Below, in pieces: positions 1 to 11,404 of a stretch of DNA of 64,000 nucleotides. Origin of the DNA: Stenopsyche tienmushanensis (Eukaryota > Arthropoda > Insecta > Trichoptera > Stenopsychidae); assembly GCA_008973525.1 (NCBI GenBank), contig WACJ01000098.1, positions 124,001 to 188,000 of the forward strand. Reading direction: 5' to 3'. Each line of letters opens with the position of its first letter. Positions within the stretch are counted from its first letter, which is position 1. The notes beneath the pieces are model-generated. The model saw only the letters and a list, made by a program, of their open reading frames with translations, did not search any database and was not told the DNA's origin. The translations under genes and the position numbers were made by a program.

Positions 1-811
1 GGACGCGGGGTTTCTGCCTTGTGAGCGTCCCCGCTGCTTAACGTTACAATGGTGTCAGAAACAGCGGGTCGTTAATGCTGAGCTATTTTGGATGGAACCC
101 CTTTGGAATCCGCTTTTGCATTGCTTCAATCGGTTGGGTTTGTTTTTCTACAAACCAGTGTTCACGCTTCTAGTTCTTTCTCCATTTTTTTCTTTCGCAT
201 GATCTCATTAGCGAAATTCATCCATGCTTCCCACTTTTATTTCGTTTTGGTCAATGTGGTGACCATATTGGATATTGTTGTGGTTTTTCGCCTATCATCT
301 GCCCACGCCTCACATTTGAAAACAATGTGCTCCGCGTAATCGCGATCCTCGCCGCAGTGGTGGCATTTTGTCGATTCCTCTTTCTCAATTTTAAATAGAT
401 AAGTAATGAAGCACCCATGTCCTGTCAGCATCTGGGTCGGGTGATGGGTGAGCTCTCCGTGTTTACGCGGGGGCTCATTTTTGTATCGCTGGGATCAATT
501 GGTATGTCCACCTTCCCTTGGTTCCGGTGTCCCAGCGTTTCTACCATTGTTGCATTGACTCTTCCCGGGTTTCTTCTTTTCATGTGTTTTTCTTTTATTT
601 ACGCTTCTTTTCATGGCGAGGATGTCCATGGGAAGTGTACCTGCTAGAACTTGTACCGCGTCTAGTGAGATCGTTCTATAGGTTGATATTATCCGAATTG
701 CCCTTATTATCTGCGTTCTTAGCAGTTTATATCTGTTTCTGCCTTTCTGTACCATTTCTACTCAGGCTGGTGCACCGTCCAAATGCTATCCAAGTTAATG
801 AATTATACTAA
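1..811 (-). pseudogene. R1-clade-like non-LTR retrotransposon, C-terminal fragment
   Basis: Read on the minus strand, 755-495 encodes a segment with ISTYRTISLDAVQVLAGTLP, the conserved region after the reverse transcriptase in R1-like elements (typically ..YRTVSTDAxQVxAGxxP..). A second frame, 431-237, carries LTGHGCFITYLF and then a CX2CX8HX4C zinc knuckle (CHHCGEDRDYAEHIVFKC), the usual C-terminal feature of this group. Further on, around 240-180, KWEAWMNFANEIMRKKK resembles the tail of these ORF2 proteins. The RT and endonuclease domains are missing and there are at least two frame breaks, so it is a dead 3' fragment. Clade assignment is from motif pattern only. The positive-strand reading frames here are shadows. 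Confidence 0.75.
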
Positions 812-1304
812 CTATAGTTGGTAAATTTAATCTTCTTCATTCACTATCATTAGTTTTAATTTAGCATATAGATTTTTTTTTTTTTTGTTATGCAACCACA
901 AGAAGCATATTCATATATCTGCCGTCGCCCGCACCAATTCACCATTCCGCGGGCATTTTTCTTTGTTTTAGGCCAAAAATCTAAATATTTATAATAATAG
1001 TTTTGATTACAGCATTCTCAATTAATCTTAGTCTCCTAGCAAATGGCGGCAATCTTAGGCGCTTCTATGCGGCTTTATTCAACACCACGGCATTTAATTT
1101 TTAACATCCAGAAAATTAGTTTAAAATTTTAACTGTCAGCGAATTTAGAGATATAAATTGTATAAAAAGTTGTTTGAGTTAAATATTTTATTGTTTAAAG
1201 GCTAAGTTCCATTAAAATTTTAAGACATGTTGAATTCACCTATATGTGTACATGATTATTTTTATGTATTAAAAAATATGATTTTTCCACGAAAACATAC
1301 ATGT
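812..1304. other. AT-rich stretch, nothing recognised
   Basis: No coding, repeat or RNA signal that I can support. Confidence 0.5.
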
Positions 1305-1430
1305 TTAACCTTTCCCTTACTGTGCTCAAAATACTCACCGATGATATGTATTTGGTACACCATTGTTACTTTTATTGACTATAGTTGAGGTTAGAATGTA
1401 CAAAATACATCACCGGTAGGGAAAGGTTAA
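1305..1430. mobile_element. Short TTAA-flanked MITE (piggyBac-like ends)
   Basis: The element is bounded by TTAA at 1305-1308 and 1427-1430. Its ends are inverted: CCTTTCCCTTACTG on the left, and on the right ATCACCGGTAGGGAAAGG, whose complement is CCTTTCCCTACCGGTGAT. TTAA target duplication plus ends starting CCY is the hallmark of piggyBac elements. With about 120 bp and no ORF it must be non-autonomous. The same terminal sequence recurs at 11178-11203, 14101, 31797 and 46597-46804. Confidence 0.7.
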
Positions 1431-2734
1431 TATTTTCCATCTAGATGTTTAAATAATTTTAAATTTGTTAATGGATCGCATTTTAATGTCATTTATATGG
1501 GCTAAATGTTATGGTTATATCTCTTTTCCTCGGACGGGCATCGAAGGGCTATGATATTGGACAGGTTCATAATAAAAGCGGTGAATATTTTGCCGAAATT
1601 TATGTTCCCGATGGTTTCCTATTCCTGATCGTCACAGCGTTTGGCGTTTATCACTCAAATCGGTGGCGATTACTAAAAAGCGCGAGAAGAGGAAAAAGCA
1701 AAAAAAAACTCGGACGCAACAATAAAAGGGAATGGCTTCGTTTTTGGCCTTTGTTAGCCGAACGAATGGTCATCGATAAGCCAATGAAACCTGTGAACAA
1801 AACAGGAATCTTTTAAGCCATCGCATCCACCAGAATTTTGTAAAGCCAAATGAAATACGGAATCCACTTTGACGATGGCGAATTGATTGATTCCGTCGAG
1901 GACCGTCTCGAAATCCATACCGACAACATTTAAAATATATATTTTTTTAAATAATGCATAGAAATTTTAATGCATCAAGATATAGGAACAAATGGCGGGT
2001 GAATCGAGCCTAAAGCCATTGATTGGTGCGTGGGCCGTGAGGGGACCGCGGACCGCAGCATTAGAGCGCCTTGCAACAGCTTCATCCACCCTTTAAATTG
2101 TTTGATCTTATCTGCGATTTGCGGCCATTTCTGCCGGATTGCTGTGTTGGTGTTATTGGTTCCGAACTCGATTTGGATTTTGACGTAAAAGGAAACGAGG
2201 AAAGTATCCATTTTATTGCCACGATGGTGGAGTTTAGCCAAAAATTGAAAAGGCGACCGGAGGCTGAAAGCTAGCCAAGAGCTTCGCTTTTAATCAAAAA
2301 CCGGTTAAATAAGGCAACTTGTGTCCTCCACTGTTATATTGAAAAATTTTCACGCTATATAATATATTATTCACATTTTTATGAACCTGTTGAATGCCAT
2401 TTTAAAAATAAAATTCCAACATCTGACTCCAGTGAAATTGGATCATATCCACTTGGAACGTCAATTGATTAGTTATAAAATATGTTAGTTATTATATAAA
2501 TTTAATATAAGGGATAAATTTGCAATTTTATGAAATTAAATTTGAGTTCTGTGCCTAACATAAATTATGTTCATCAATCGTTCAATTAAAATTAATAAAA
2601 ATAAATACGGCGTCCGAATAGAAAATATTTCATAATAAAAGATTTACATATTATTGTAAGAACCACAAATCCATTTAGTTAATATCCAATTATGTATTTC
2701 TGATTTATTAATATAATAAAGTCTTATACACCTA
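1431..2734 (+). other. Unrecognised ORFs in otherwise empty DNA
   Basis: One open frame of 101 codons (1511-1816, plus) has a basic Lys/Arg-rich C-terminal half. Close downstream a 27-codon frame starts at 1855 and encodes IHFDDGELIDSVEDRLEIH. The FDDGE core is reminiscent of Tudor- or agenet-like chromatin folds, but it is too short to assign. No promoter, splice site or homologue is evident. The rest of the stretch (1934-2734) shows nothing I can name. Confidence 0.15.
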
Positions 2735-3000
2735 AACTTTTTTTGTGCGGTAGGTGTGATTCGCGGAAAATCGCACAAAAAAAACTATGACATACATAGA
2801 AAAAGTGAACATGCATTCGATAGATTTTTAAAAATCGCATAACTTTGAAACAGCTATAAAAAATATATCAAAAATCGCATAAAAAAAAGTTAATAAAAAA
2901 ACAGGAAAACAATAAGGCAATTAAAAAATAGCATTTTTGGTAATATTTAAAGGAAATCTTGCATCATTGGTAAAATTTTAAGGATGTCTAACATTTGGCA
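2735..3000 (+). repeat. TGTGCG-family repeat, partial copy 1
   Basis: The stretch begins with TTTTTTTGTGCGGTAGGTG and, after GATTCGCGGAAA, the complementary ATCGCACAAAAAAA, so the start can fold on itself. It then carries CATAACTTTGAAACAGCTAT, ATCGCATAAAAAAAAGTTAA and GGAAAACAATAAGGCAA. The same order of segments is seen at 32640-32960 and 42380-42570. No coding capacity. A non-autonomous DNA element seems most likely. Confidence 0.6.
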
Positions 3001-3214
3001 ACTATCATCGCTATGTATGATGATTTTCTTTGCGATTTTCGATATGACTCAAAATCCCTCTCTTATTTGGAAGAAATAGTATACCCAGTTTCATTGTCAT
3101 CATTTTTCTGTGTAGATTTTCTCTTTCCAATAATATAATTCATAATTAGTAAAGATGTTACTATAGTCCCTAAATCACAAAATGGCGACTAAAACACAGC
3201 CCCTTTACGAACAC

Positions 3215-3315
3215 ACACTACCGACAATAAGATTGGAAACGCCTTGCATTTTATCAATTAAAAGTTACAAATAACATCATAATATGCATTCAAATGAGAA
3301 TACAAACGTAAATTT
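3215..3315. repeat. Possible Tc1-like terminal sequence
   Basis: CACTACCGACAATAAGATTGG at 3219 resembles the common Tc1-type end (CACTACCGGTCAAAAGTTTTGG). A similar CACTACCGATAACAAATTTGG lies at 6210. Only the ends are visible. Confidence 0.3.
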
Positions 3316-3858
3316 AAACCTTTATTTGTGCGGTAGATGCGCACAAAAAAAGAATCGCACAAAAAAAGTGAAGATGCGTTCCATGGATTTTAAAAACCGC
3401 AAAACTTTGAAACTATTAAAGTCTAAAATTCACTATAGATCATAGTTAAAAAAAATCATAAAATGGCGACTGTTTAAAAAAAATTCAATCATGTCATTTT
3501 TTTGCCTAATTTTGTCACAGTTTTATTTTTTTTCAAATAATTAAAAAATAATTTTGACATAAATCTGGTAGGAATAATAGAGGGTTATACAGAAAAGATT
3601 CGTACCCAATTTAAAATAAATAAATTAATTAAAACTTGAGATATGATGTCAATCATATTCGAAAAAATACGTTAAAAGATTTCATTATGGTAGAATCTAT
3701 AAATCCGTAAGTAGTTGGACTTTGATGATTTATTTCCTATTTTATTCAAAATATCTTGATACGTATTCTTTATGAAATTTAAAAAAAAAAAAAATTGCTT
3801 TGACAAAAAACAGCATAACTTCAAAATCGCACAAAAAAATTCGCACAAAAAGAGGTTT
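3316..3858 (+). repeat. TGTGCG-family element, near-complete copy with inverted ends
   Basis: The left end AAACCTTTATTTGTGCG and right end CGCACAAAAAGAGGTTT are inverted repeats, giving an element of about 543 bp. Inside each end the octamer-like unit TCGCACAAAAAAA is repeated. The middle contains GAGGGTTATACAGAAAAGATTCG and other segments that return, inverted, at 6438-7105. No transposase frame. The open frame on the minus strand (3890-3672) is AT-rich noise. Confidence 0.65.
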
Positions 3859-5280
3859 GAATGGATATAATAGCTAATGCAAGTATTCAATATTTTATTA
3901 CATCAAGCGCTCATATGGTTCGTTCAACTAGCGAACCGAAGTAGATGCATCACAAGATGGATAGCATGGGTGACCCAGCTGCGAGACTCTAAAGACGAAC
4001 CAATTCTTCAATCATGGCCAAATCTAGCTATCAATGGCCGTCGTTTATTTCATGCCGTTAAAAAAATCGTATCATGTTTCAGATATGCATGTCCGTCTGT
4101 TTTTAGTTTTAAGTATAGAAATAAAAATTTTATACTTAAAAAAATAAAAACGACAATTTTTAATATATACACATAATTTCATCATAGTATTTATTTCGTA
4201 TAATATGTTTCGCTTCTGTAATCTATGAGGGTCATATAAAAAAAATATATGGAAGCTATATTTTATCAATAGTTTGTGGTTTAAAATGAGATAAGCCGTA
4301 GACGTTTTAAATGTGCTTTGCAAATTCTTTGCATTTTGGAATATCCAGTATAATTTCTTCCTTGTGTCATATAATTTTTTGAGCAATAAAACTCCTGTGG
4401 TTTTTAATTCAGTTGTGTGGGGAAAAATTGATTTCAATTATTGTGTATTAAATAATATTGCCATCTATTGGTTGGATGTGTTCATTACGAAAATACTTAT
4501 TTATGAAATATTTATGCATAAATCCAAAAATATTAGGAAAAGGGTTCGGTCACTATGGTTCTAGTGAGAAAATTAAAAGCTACCGAGGCATTTGCATTAT
4601 GAAACTTGAAAACACAAAGCTGTGCTAGTTTTCCTGTAAAGTTTTCTTGTTGAAAGCATCAATTTTCTACAGTGCCTAGGAAAACTGCCTACCTAAGAGT
4701 TTCCCTCTTTCCCAATGGAACAAGTGCACTGCAACACCTGGCAATCAGCTAAATGTCCCCTTTTAAGTAACTACTTCCGGTCTTCCGGTTGACAATACGT
4801 CTTAAAACTTTTCACCGGGGATTCACAAATTAATTAAAAACATTCAATAATATCCCACGCAGTCCTGTATTAATTCGTACATTATGGGAAGGCGGTGGAA
4901 GGGGTGGATGCGACTGTCAAGGAACAGGTTGGGAACTATTATGCGGCAGTTTCCCTGCAGATGGGGACTTCAAAATTGTTCGCGCGAAATAATTTTATTC
5001 AAATTTCAGGACTCGTCTAGAATATTAAGGGTAAGTTTATTTACTTGTTGTTATACTTCCACTTAGCATAAACACTTGCAGACCCAACCAATCCGGTACC
5101 ATTCTCAGCTATACAATTTAAGAGCAGTGCAACGAAGAATAATCTATTATATATTTATGAATTTAAAAATAGTTTTCTTAACATCTTATTTGGACTCTTT
5201 TAGAAACATTTCGATGAAAATCTAATTGTAGAATATTAATGTTTTTTTTAATAAAATGATTGAATTCAATCATATTAAAG
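3859..5280. other. No recognised gene
   Basis: Open frames of 83-121 codons occur at 4072-4437 (minus) and 3877-4176 and 4313-4564 (plus), but they have the composition expected of AT-rich random sequence and no motif. Confidence 0.4.
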
Positions 5281-5330
5281 CAGGGCTTCGAACCGGAACG
5301 AAACCGATAACCGGTAAAACCGTTATTTTT
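5281..5330. mobile_element. hAT-like MITE end (CAGGGCTTCGAACCG)
   Basis: CAGGGCTTCGAACCGGAACG at 5281 matches the ends at 46809 (CAGGGCTTCGAACCGTTATT) and the complementary end at 59942. CAG plus a GGCTTCGAA-type inverted end is typical of hAT MITEs. The second end is not visible here. Confidence 0.4.
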
Positions 5331-5399
5331 GCCAAGATGCTTATCCTTCCATATCTCTTCTATACTTTTAAATCCAAGAAATCATATAGCAGCTTAATC

Positions 5400-6170
5400 T
5401 GACCAGAATAAGGCTGATTTGTAAGTGGAAGCACTGACAAATTTTAACCAATTGACAAAGACTCCAGTGATGCCATAAATCACCCATTTGATAAGCTTGC
5501 TCTTAATAAATTGGACAAATTTATTCAAAGTGTTATTGAAAGCGATCAATTCTGATTTCGCAGGAATCACTCAACGGCCCTTCAGTCACCCAGACAAGTT
5601 GAATATGTTTCGAAAAAAATTTGCTTGAAAAGATGCATCGGTATGGTATTCTTAGACATCGAAATAGCGTTCGACTCTGTCTGGCATCGTTATCTGATCC
5701 ACAAAATGATATCCTTTAATTTTTTAATATTTTATGTTAAAATGATCCAATCTACGCAATGCCACCTCTTCAGTTTTAGTTTCAACAGATATTCCTCATG
5801 GTAGGGTTTTAAGACCCTATCTAATTCATATATTTTTCAATTGTACAAGCATCATATTCGTCAAACGTCGCACTTAACATGACTTAACTCAAAGCAATAA
5901 GCTAGTTGTTGGAAATCTCCAACGAAATTTCAAGTTAAATACTTATAAAGGTTTGATTTTGGATAGCAGATTAAATTGAGTGTCAGATACTAGAGTCTGC
6001 GAGTTGGCAGCTATGTAGGCGCTGCAGTCGATTTTCTATCGATGCAGTGCTCTTTCGCCCTCCAACAAACCTTTAATTTATAAATAAATTATTCCTCCTA
6101 CGTTCACATACATCGTTTCCATCTGGAGCATACAGTACCGACTTTAAGCATTTGGTTAATATTGTTTTCA
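5400..6170 (+). pseudogene. Jockey-type reverse transcriptase remnant
   Basis: One frame from 5547 reads QF*FRRNHSTALQ, the conserved QFGFRxxHSTxxQ motif of Jockey-clade RTs with the Gly codon changed to TGA. Then, around 5640-5720, it reads GMVFLDIEIAFDSVWHRYLI, RT motif A with its catalytic Asp. Further downstream (about 6000-6170) weaker matches to the region after the palm domain are visible in other frames. The YADD motif is not found, and stops and shifts are frequent. It is a decayed internal fragment with no flanking ends visible. Confidence 0.75.
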
Positions 6171-6437
6171 GACCCTCTTCATTTAACCCCAAATCTTAAT
6201 AAATATACACTACCGATAACAAATTTGGAAAGAAGCCTGGGGACTGTGGGAACAATTTTCTCCAAAATACCGGACCAATAATTCTGCACTTGAAAATATT
6301 TTTGCATTTCTGGTTTTATAACGATAATATAATGGAGTTATCTTCGGCATCCGCAGAAGATTTTGGGCGGCCCGGTATTTTCCTGTCCTCCAAAATCCCA
6401 ATACCTCGCGTGTACGAATCGCGATACATATAATCTC

Positions 6438-7105
6438 AAACCTCTTTTTGTGCGACTTTTTTTGTGCGATTTCGAAGTTATGCGGTTTTTTAAAAAAATA
6501 TTTTTTTAAATTTCATAAAGAGTACTTATCGAGATATTTTGGATAAAATAGGAGATAAGATATAAAAAAATATTTTGGCTCTTTGCATTTTTTTCAATGT
6601 TTTGACTTTTAAAAATACATTCTCCAAAATAATTACCAAAATTCCAACTACTTACGGAGTAATAGCTGTTTTAGTGAGGCGGCAAATTGACCGGTCCTAC
6701 CGTAATGAAATCTTTTAACGCGTTTTTCTCAAAACTACTTTTTCAACACGGTTGACATCATATCTCAAATTTCAATTAATTAATTTACTTCAAACTGGGT
6801 ACGAATCTTTTCTATATAACCCTCTATTATTCCTAGCAGATTTGTATCAAAATTTATTTTTTAACTGTTTGAAAAAAATTAAAACTGACAAAATAAGGCC
6901 AAAAAATGACTTGATTGAATATTTTTTAAGCAGCCGCCATTTTGTGATTTTTTTTGAGCTATGATCTATAGTGACATCTTTACTAATTTTAGACATTACT
7001 AGTTTCAAAGTTATGCGGTTTTTAAAATCCATGGAACGCATCTTCACTTTTTTGTGCGATTTATTTTTGTGCTATTCTTTTTTTGTGCCTACCTAAGGCC
7101 TACCT
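6438..7105 (-). repeat. TGTGCG-family element, inverted copy
   Basis: Starting AAACCTCTTTTTGTGCG, this is largely the reverse complement of 3316-3858: CCATGGAACGCATCTTCAC, ACGAATCTTTTCTATATAAC and the TTTTTGTGCGATTT units return in mirrored order. The right end is diverged and has extra TGTGC units. Together with 3316-3858 it forms an inverted pair about 2.6 kb apart. Confidence 0.6.
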
Positions 7106-10100
7106 AGTCTACCGCTAAGGGGTTGTGTTTTTCCTTCTCCTTCTCTATGAATGAATGAATTTAATAATGTAAATAAGTATAGAAATATAGATATTGAATG
7201 AGGAATAATATTGAGGATGCACCGTCGCAGGCCACTAAATGACAGCGTCATCTGTTGCTACAAAGTTCAGTCGGTGACGTGTTTTTATGTTACTCATCCG
7301 ACGTTCCGATGAGGAAGCAGCATTCATCCCCCAAAGAGAGACTCTTCATTTATACATTTGCATAATGAGCCCACTACCCCTGAGTGAAATCTTAGAATAA
7401 TGAGCTTTACAAATGCCTTATGCTAAAAAAATACTAATTCCACAATATTAGGCCTCGAGCGCATTTTAGGTCATTAATCTTCGCCATGGATTAAGCGCGG
7501 TTGATGAAAAAGCCTTTTGGTCAACAAACTCGTTCACCGCAAACTGAACCGTGAGAATGACAAACATTTCGCCGAATATTTGCTCAGTTCTGCTTTAATC
7601 TCTTATTTTTATTTTTCAATGCATGTGAGTGGATGCAAATCAAAGCGGACGCTTCCCCATCGCCATACAACGATGTTTGCTTTGCCTCATTACATGATGT
7701 CATTATTCGATATCGTGAGATTGATATGGGCGCTTGTCCAACGGCAAATCACGTCAAAAATGTCAAAAATTCTTTTCGCGCTGCGCATTTCATTACGGAT
7801 TTTTGTGCTCGTATTAAATTTCAATTTGCTGCGCAAGTAAATCTGTGGAAATAATTTATCCGTCAAAAAGCCATGTGGAATGGCGTTGTTTCCAATTAAA
7901 TTTCCATGATATCAAGCAAACGTCCATTGTTCCATCAGAACGAATATTTTAGTGTCCATCTCTTGCTGCATTTCATTCATATAATAAGCCCAATAAAAAG
8001 GCGTCGAACGGCAGGACCTGCTTGTGATGTGTCATGCGAACAAATCACATTTAATATATTTAACACATTCCAGCCTATATGTATCGCATAAAACGTTTTT
8101 CGACTGCAGGTCAAAATTAATCAAAATATTTCGAGATATTTCCAATTTAAAAAAGTCGTTTTTGGTTCTTTTAAGCTTTAAATATAAAAATTTAACTTGT
8201 AATTCTAATTATTATAAAAACAAATCTAATCGAATAAATTTTATTTATAAACGTTCGATATTAATACCTGATGCTGAACTTTTAACGTCAATTTAATCAA
8301 TTCTGACTTATAATTAGTCGCCTTAAAACATTTCCGTCAGATTACACAAATTCGTGTCTTTCCGGTACTATCCCCTAAACGTATTTAATCACGTGATTCA
8401 TTGCCTTTTAATATAAGTGTATAAAACGATAAATATTACAATTTCTAGTAATAAATGCCTCCACCCATATAACCCACATGATATTTTGACTAAATATTTT
8501 AAATTTGGTTCTTTGGTCAAATTTATAAGACGAGAAACTTTCTTTATGTCCAAACAATGCGCTGTTCCTTTACATATTGGCGAATGGTTTATTGGAATTA
8601 TTTATTGAATCAATTTTTACTTAATAAGTTTTTGTGTTTTCCAATGTATTTTTTATTTAAATAAATCATTATTGGTATCCAGTGGTGTGAGCCAGGGAAT
8701 AGGGCACGTCCCCAGACAAGAGAATCCATTGGTGTCAGATCTTGAGATCGTGCGAGTCACGGAATACGGAATGCATACGAAACAAAGGTGGCCAATTTAA
8801 ACAAATTTTGTAAATAAATTTAACAAAAACATCATAAGCATAAAAAGTATTTTCTTAACACTGACCTTGGCAAATTGGTACCTCTTCAAGTTTAACGACT
8901 TATTATAAATTCAAAATAGTTAGTTTTTTGTTTTAAAGAATTTAGAAGTTGATATTTTTCATTCGTTTGCACATTTTATGTGATTTGGAAGCTTATAACT
9001 AATTTTCTTTAAACCAATTTTATAAAAGAATGATATATTTAGATCAAAAATATATTTCAAAATACAAAAACAGTTATTTCCTGTTATTACAATCACAGAT
9101 TAAAAAGTTATGACGATTTAAAAGGGAAATTTTGGGTAGATTTTCAAAATGTTAAAAAAAAAGTAGTAAATAGGGACTATGTGTTAAGCGTAGTAGAAGA
9201 CACATTATAGCTCCCAAAAAAATTCTCAGTTCATATGCCAAATACCTTGTATACCTAAGTGTGCTTATCCTTCTAGCTTTCAGTAATTCATAAATATTTC
9301 AATAATAACTCAGGATTTATAATTTTTGTCAAAATAAGAAATAAACTGAAATATTTTAATGCACTTTTATCATTATACAGTGAAATGTTCTTAACATTTT
9401 CTCCAATCTTTCTAGAAACTATTTACTAGTTAAAAAGTTTAAAAAGAGTATTTTTCTAGTATTGCAATTTTTGCAAATACGACCCGTGTCAAACAAAAGG
9501 CAATGCTGTGCATAACTCGACAGGAATGTGTTAATACAAATACAAGCATCTGATTTTTTTGGTAATTAAGTTTCTCCTATTCTTGTTTAAAATAAATTTC
9601 ATGCATTTACAAGTCGAACCGAATACGAACTAAAAGGCAAAGCCCGAAAGAAAGAAAATATTGCAAATCTAAAACATTTTCTTCTGTTTCGCCGGGCTTC
9701 ATTATAAAAGTGCCGCCATGCGCGTTATAATGGTTCATATGTGTCACCTGGACTCGAATTTCGAAGAAGTTGCAAAATTATTCCTTTGAAAAAATCGTCA
9801 TAATTCTTAAAGTTGCTGACAAATTGAAACAATATTTTTTGAGTGCCTTCACAAAGATACACTGCATAGATATGCATTAACTTAATAGTGGCTTGCAATA
9901 TATGGTGCGCGTATCAATGTTATAAAATACAAAATCGATAATCGGATCCGTCCGGTCCGAATGCTTGAATTATATAATTAATAAAAAATCTATATGAATG
10001 ATTTTTAATCTATATTATGACATCCAAGAAAGTAAACAGTTAAAAAATATTTTTATTTAATATAACGACTGAATTTAATCTTAGTGGCATTTTTATCCGA

Positions 10101-11017
10101 AGTCGCTACATTTGCGCCTCAAATTGCCATGCACGCATTTATTTTTTCGATATGCAGCATCCCTTTAAATATCAATCATACTTAGTAGGGATCGTTCCAA
10201 GTTCCCACGCTTTGGGGATGAGTTAGGGAGATGAGGATGGATTCGATATAAGCGCAAAGCTCATACATAAAAAAAAATTCAATTGGGGTACACATTGCAT
10301 ACACGTCAACTTCAATTAGAGCAATAAGCGAAAGTTTAAATTCACTATAATATCCACGTACTGACTAATATTAATACGCCAGAAATATGATTTTAAATTA
10401 GCATGATTGACATAATTTTATTATCGTTTTTGTGTCGTCGATCAATAAGTATTTTTTTGTTGTCCGACATATATTTGATCCATGCGACCCTTACAAAAAA
10501 TCAAGTTTTGGCATTTAACCGTGTTGTGCATTGTGGAAGGGTGTTGGTCCTGTGGGCCGACGACCCTATACAACAGCAACCCCATTCAATGCCGAGGGGC
10601 GAGGAATCAAACGCAATTGTAAAAATTGCCATTATCAAGATTGTCCCGGATTAAGTCGCCATAATGCACTGAATGCCATTTGATCTGTCTGGTGCATCAC
10701 TTCCATAATTGCATGATAAAATAATGTCATATAGAACACAACGCGCACGTGATGGGAATTTAAGGCTCTAATGTGAACATCACTTTTGCATGTCCCCCCA
10801 AACATGAATGGAATTAAATCAGACTCGTATCCATTATTCCAATAATGCTCGCGCTGTATCTAGATTAAATACGATGGGACGTAGAGCTCGTAAAATTTAG
10901 CAAATTATCATCCCGAACTGATGCTGAAAATATATCCCCAAACAATTTGGGCATTACAGAGAAGCAACATACATGACAAAATCACACATCAGACTTGGAC
11001 TAAATAATTTAAAATTC
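7106..11017. other. Long stretch without recognised genes
   Basis: Several open frames of 60-107 codons (for example 7517-7840 plus, 8024-8296 plus, 10403-10654 plus) have no recognisable domain, splice structure or codon bias I can defend. No transposon ends were found. Confidence 0.4.
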
Positions 11018-11265
11018 AAATTATTTATTTCCGTCACTTCAAATGAATACTTACATACTATAATACTTTGATGTGATTCGTAATTATATTACGGAAGAAT
11101 ATGCAAATTCTGAACCCCGTATCTATTATATTTCTTATCGATATTCCCATTGTTAGAGTCGAGGTGTAGTAAATACATCACCGGTAGGCAAAGGTTAATA
11201 TATCAATTTGAAAAACATATATGTATACATAGATTAGACAGTCACTGCCCCTAGGCATCGCCTAA
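11018..11265 (-). repeat. Left arm of inverted repeat, TTAACCTTTSCC family
   Basis: On the minus strand this reads through TTAACCTTTGCCTACCGGTG (11203 downwards), then CATCAAAGTATTATAGTATG and TGACGGAAATAAATAATTT. It is nearly the reverse complement of 14064-14290 and a direct match of 31689-31990 read on plus. On its inner side it also shares AGGGGCAGTGACTGTCTAATC with the 31.7-kb copy. Confidence 0.7.
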
Positions 11266-11404
11266 AATTTTGAAGTGTAAAAATGAAAGCTAATATGGGT
11301 ACATATAATCGTATAGGGCAGGGGTCGGCAACCTGCGGCTCGCGAGCCACATGCGGCTCTTTGGACGTGAAGCTGCGGCTCTTTATCACAGTTTTACTCC
11401 AAGC

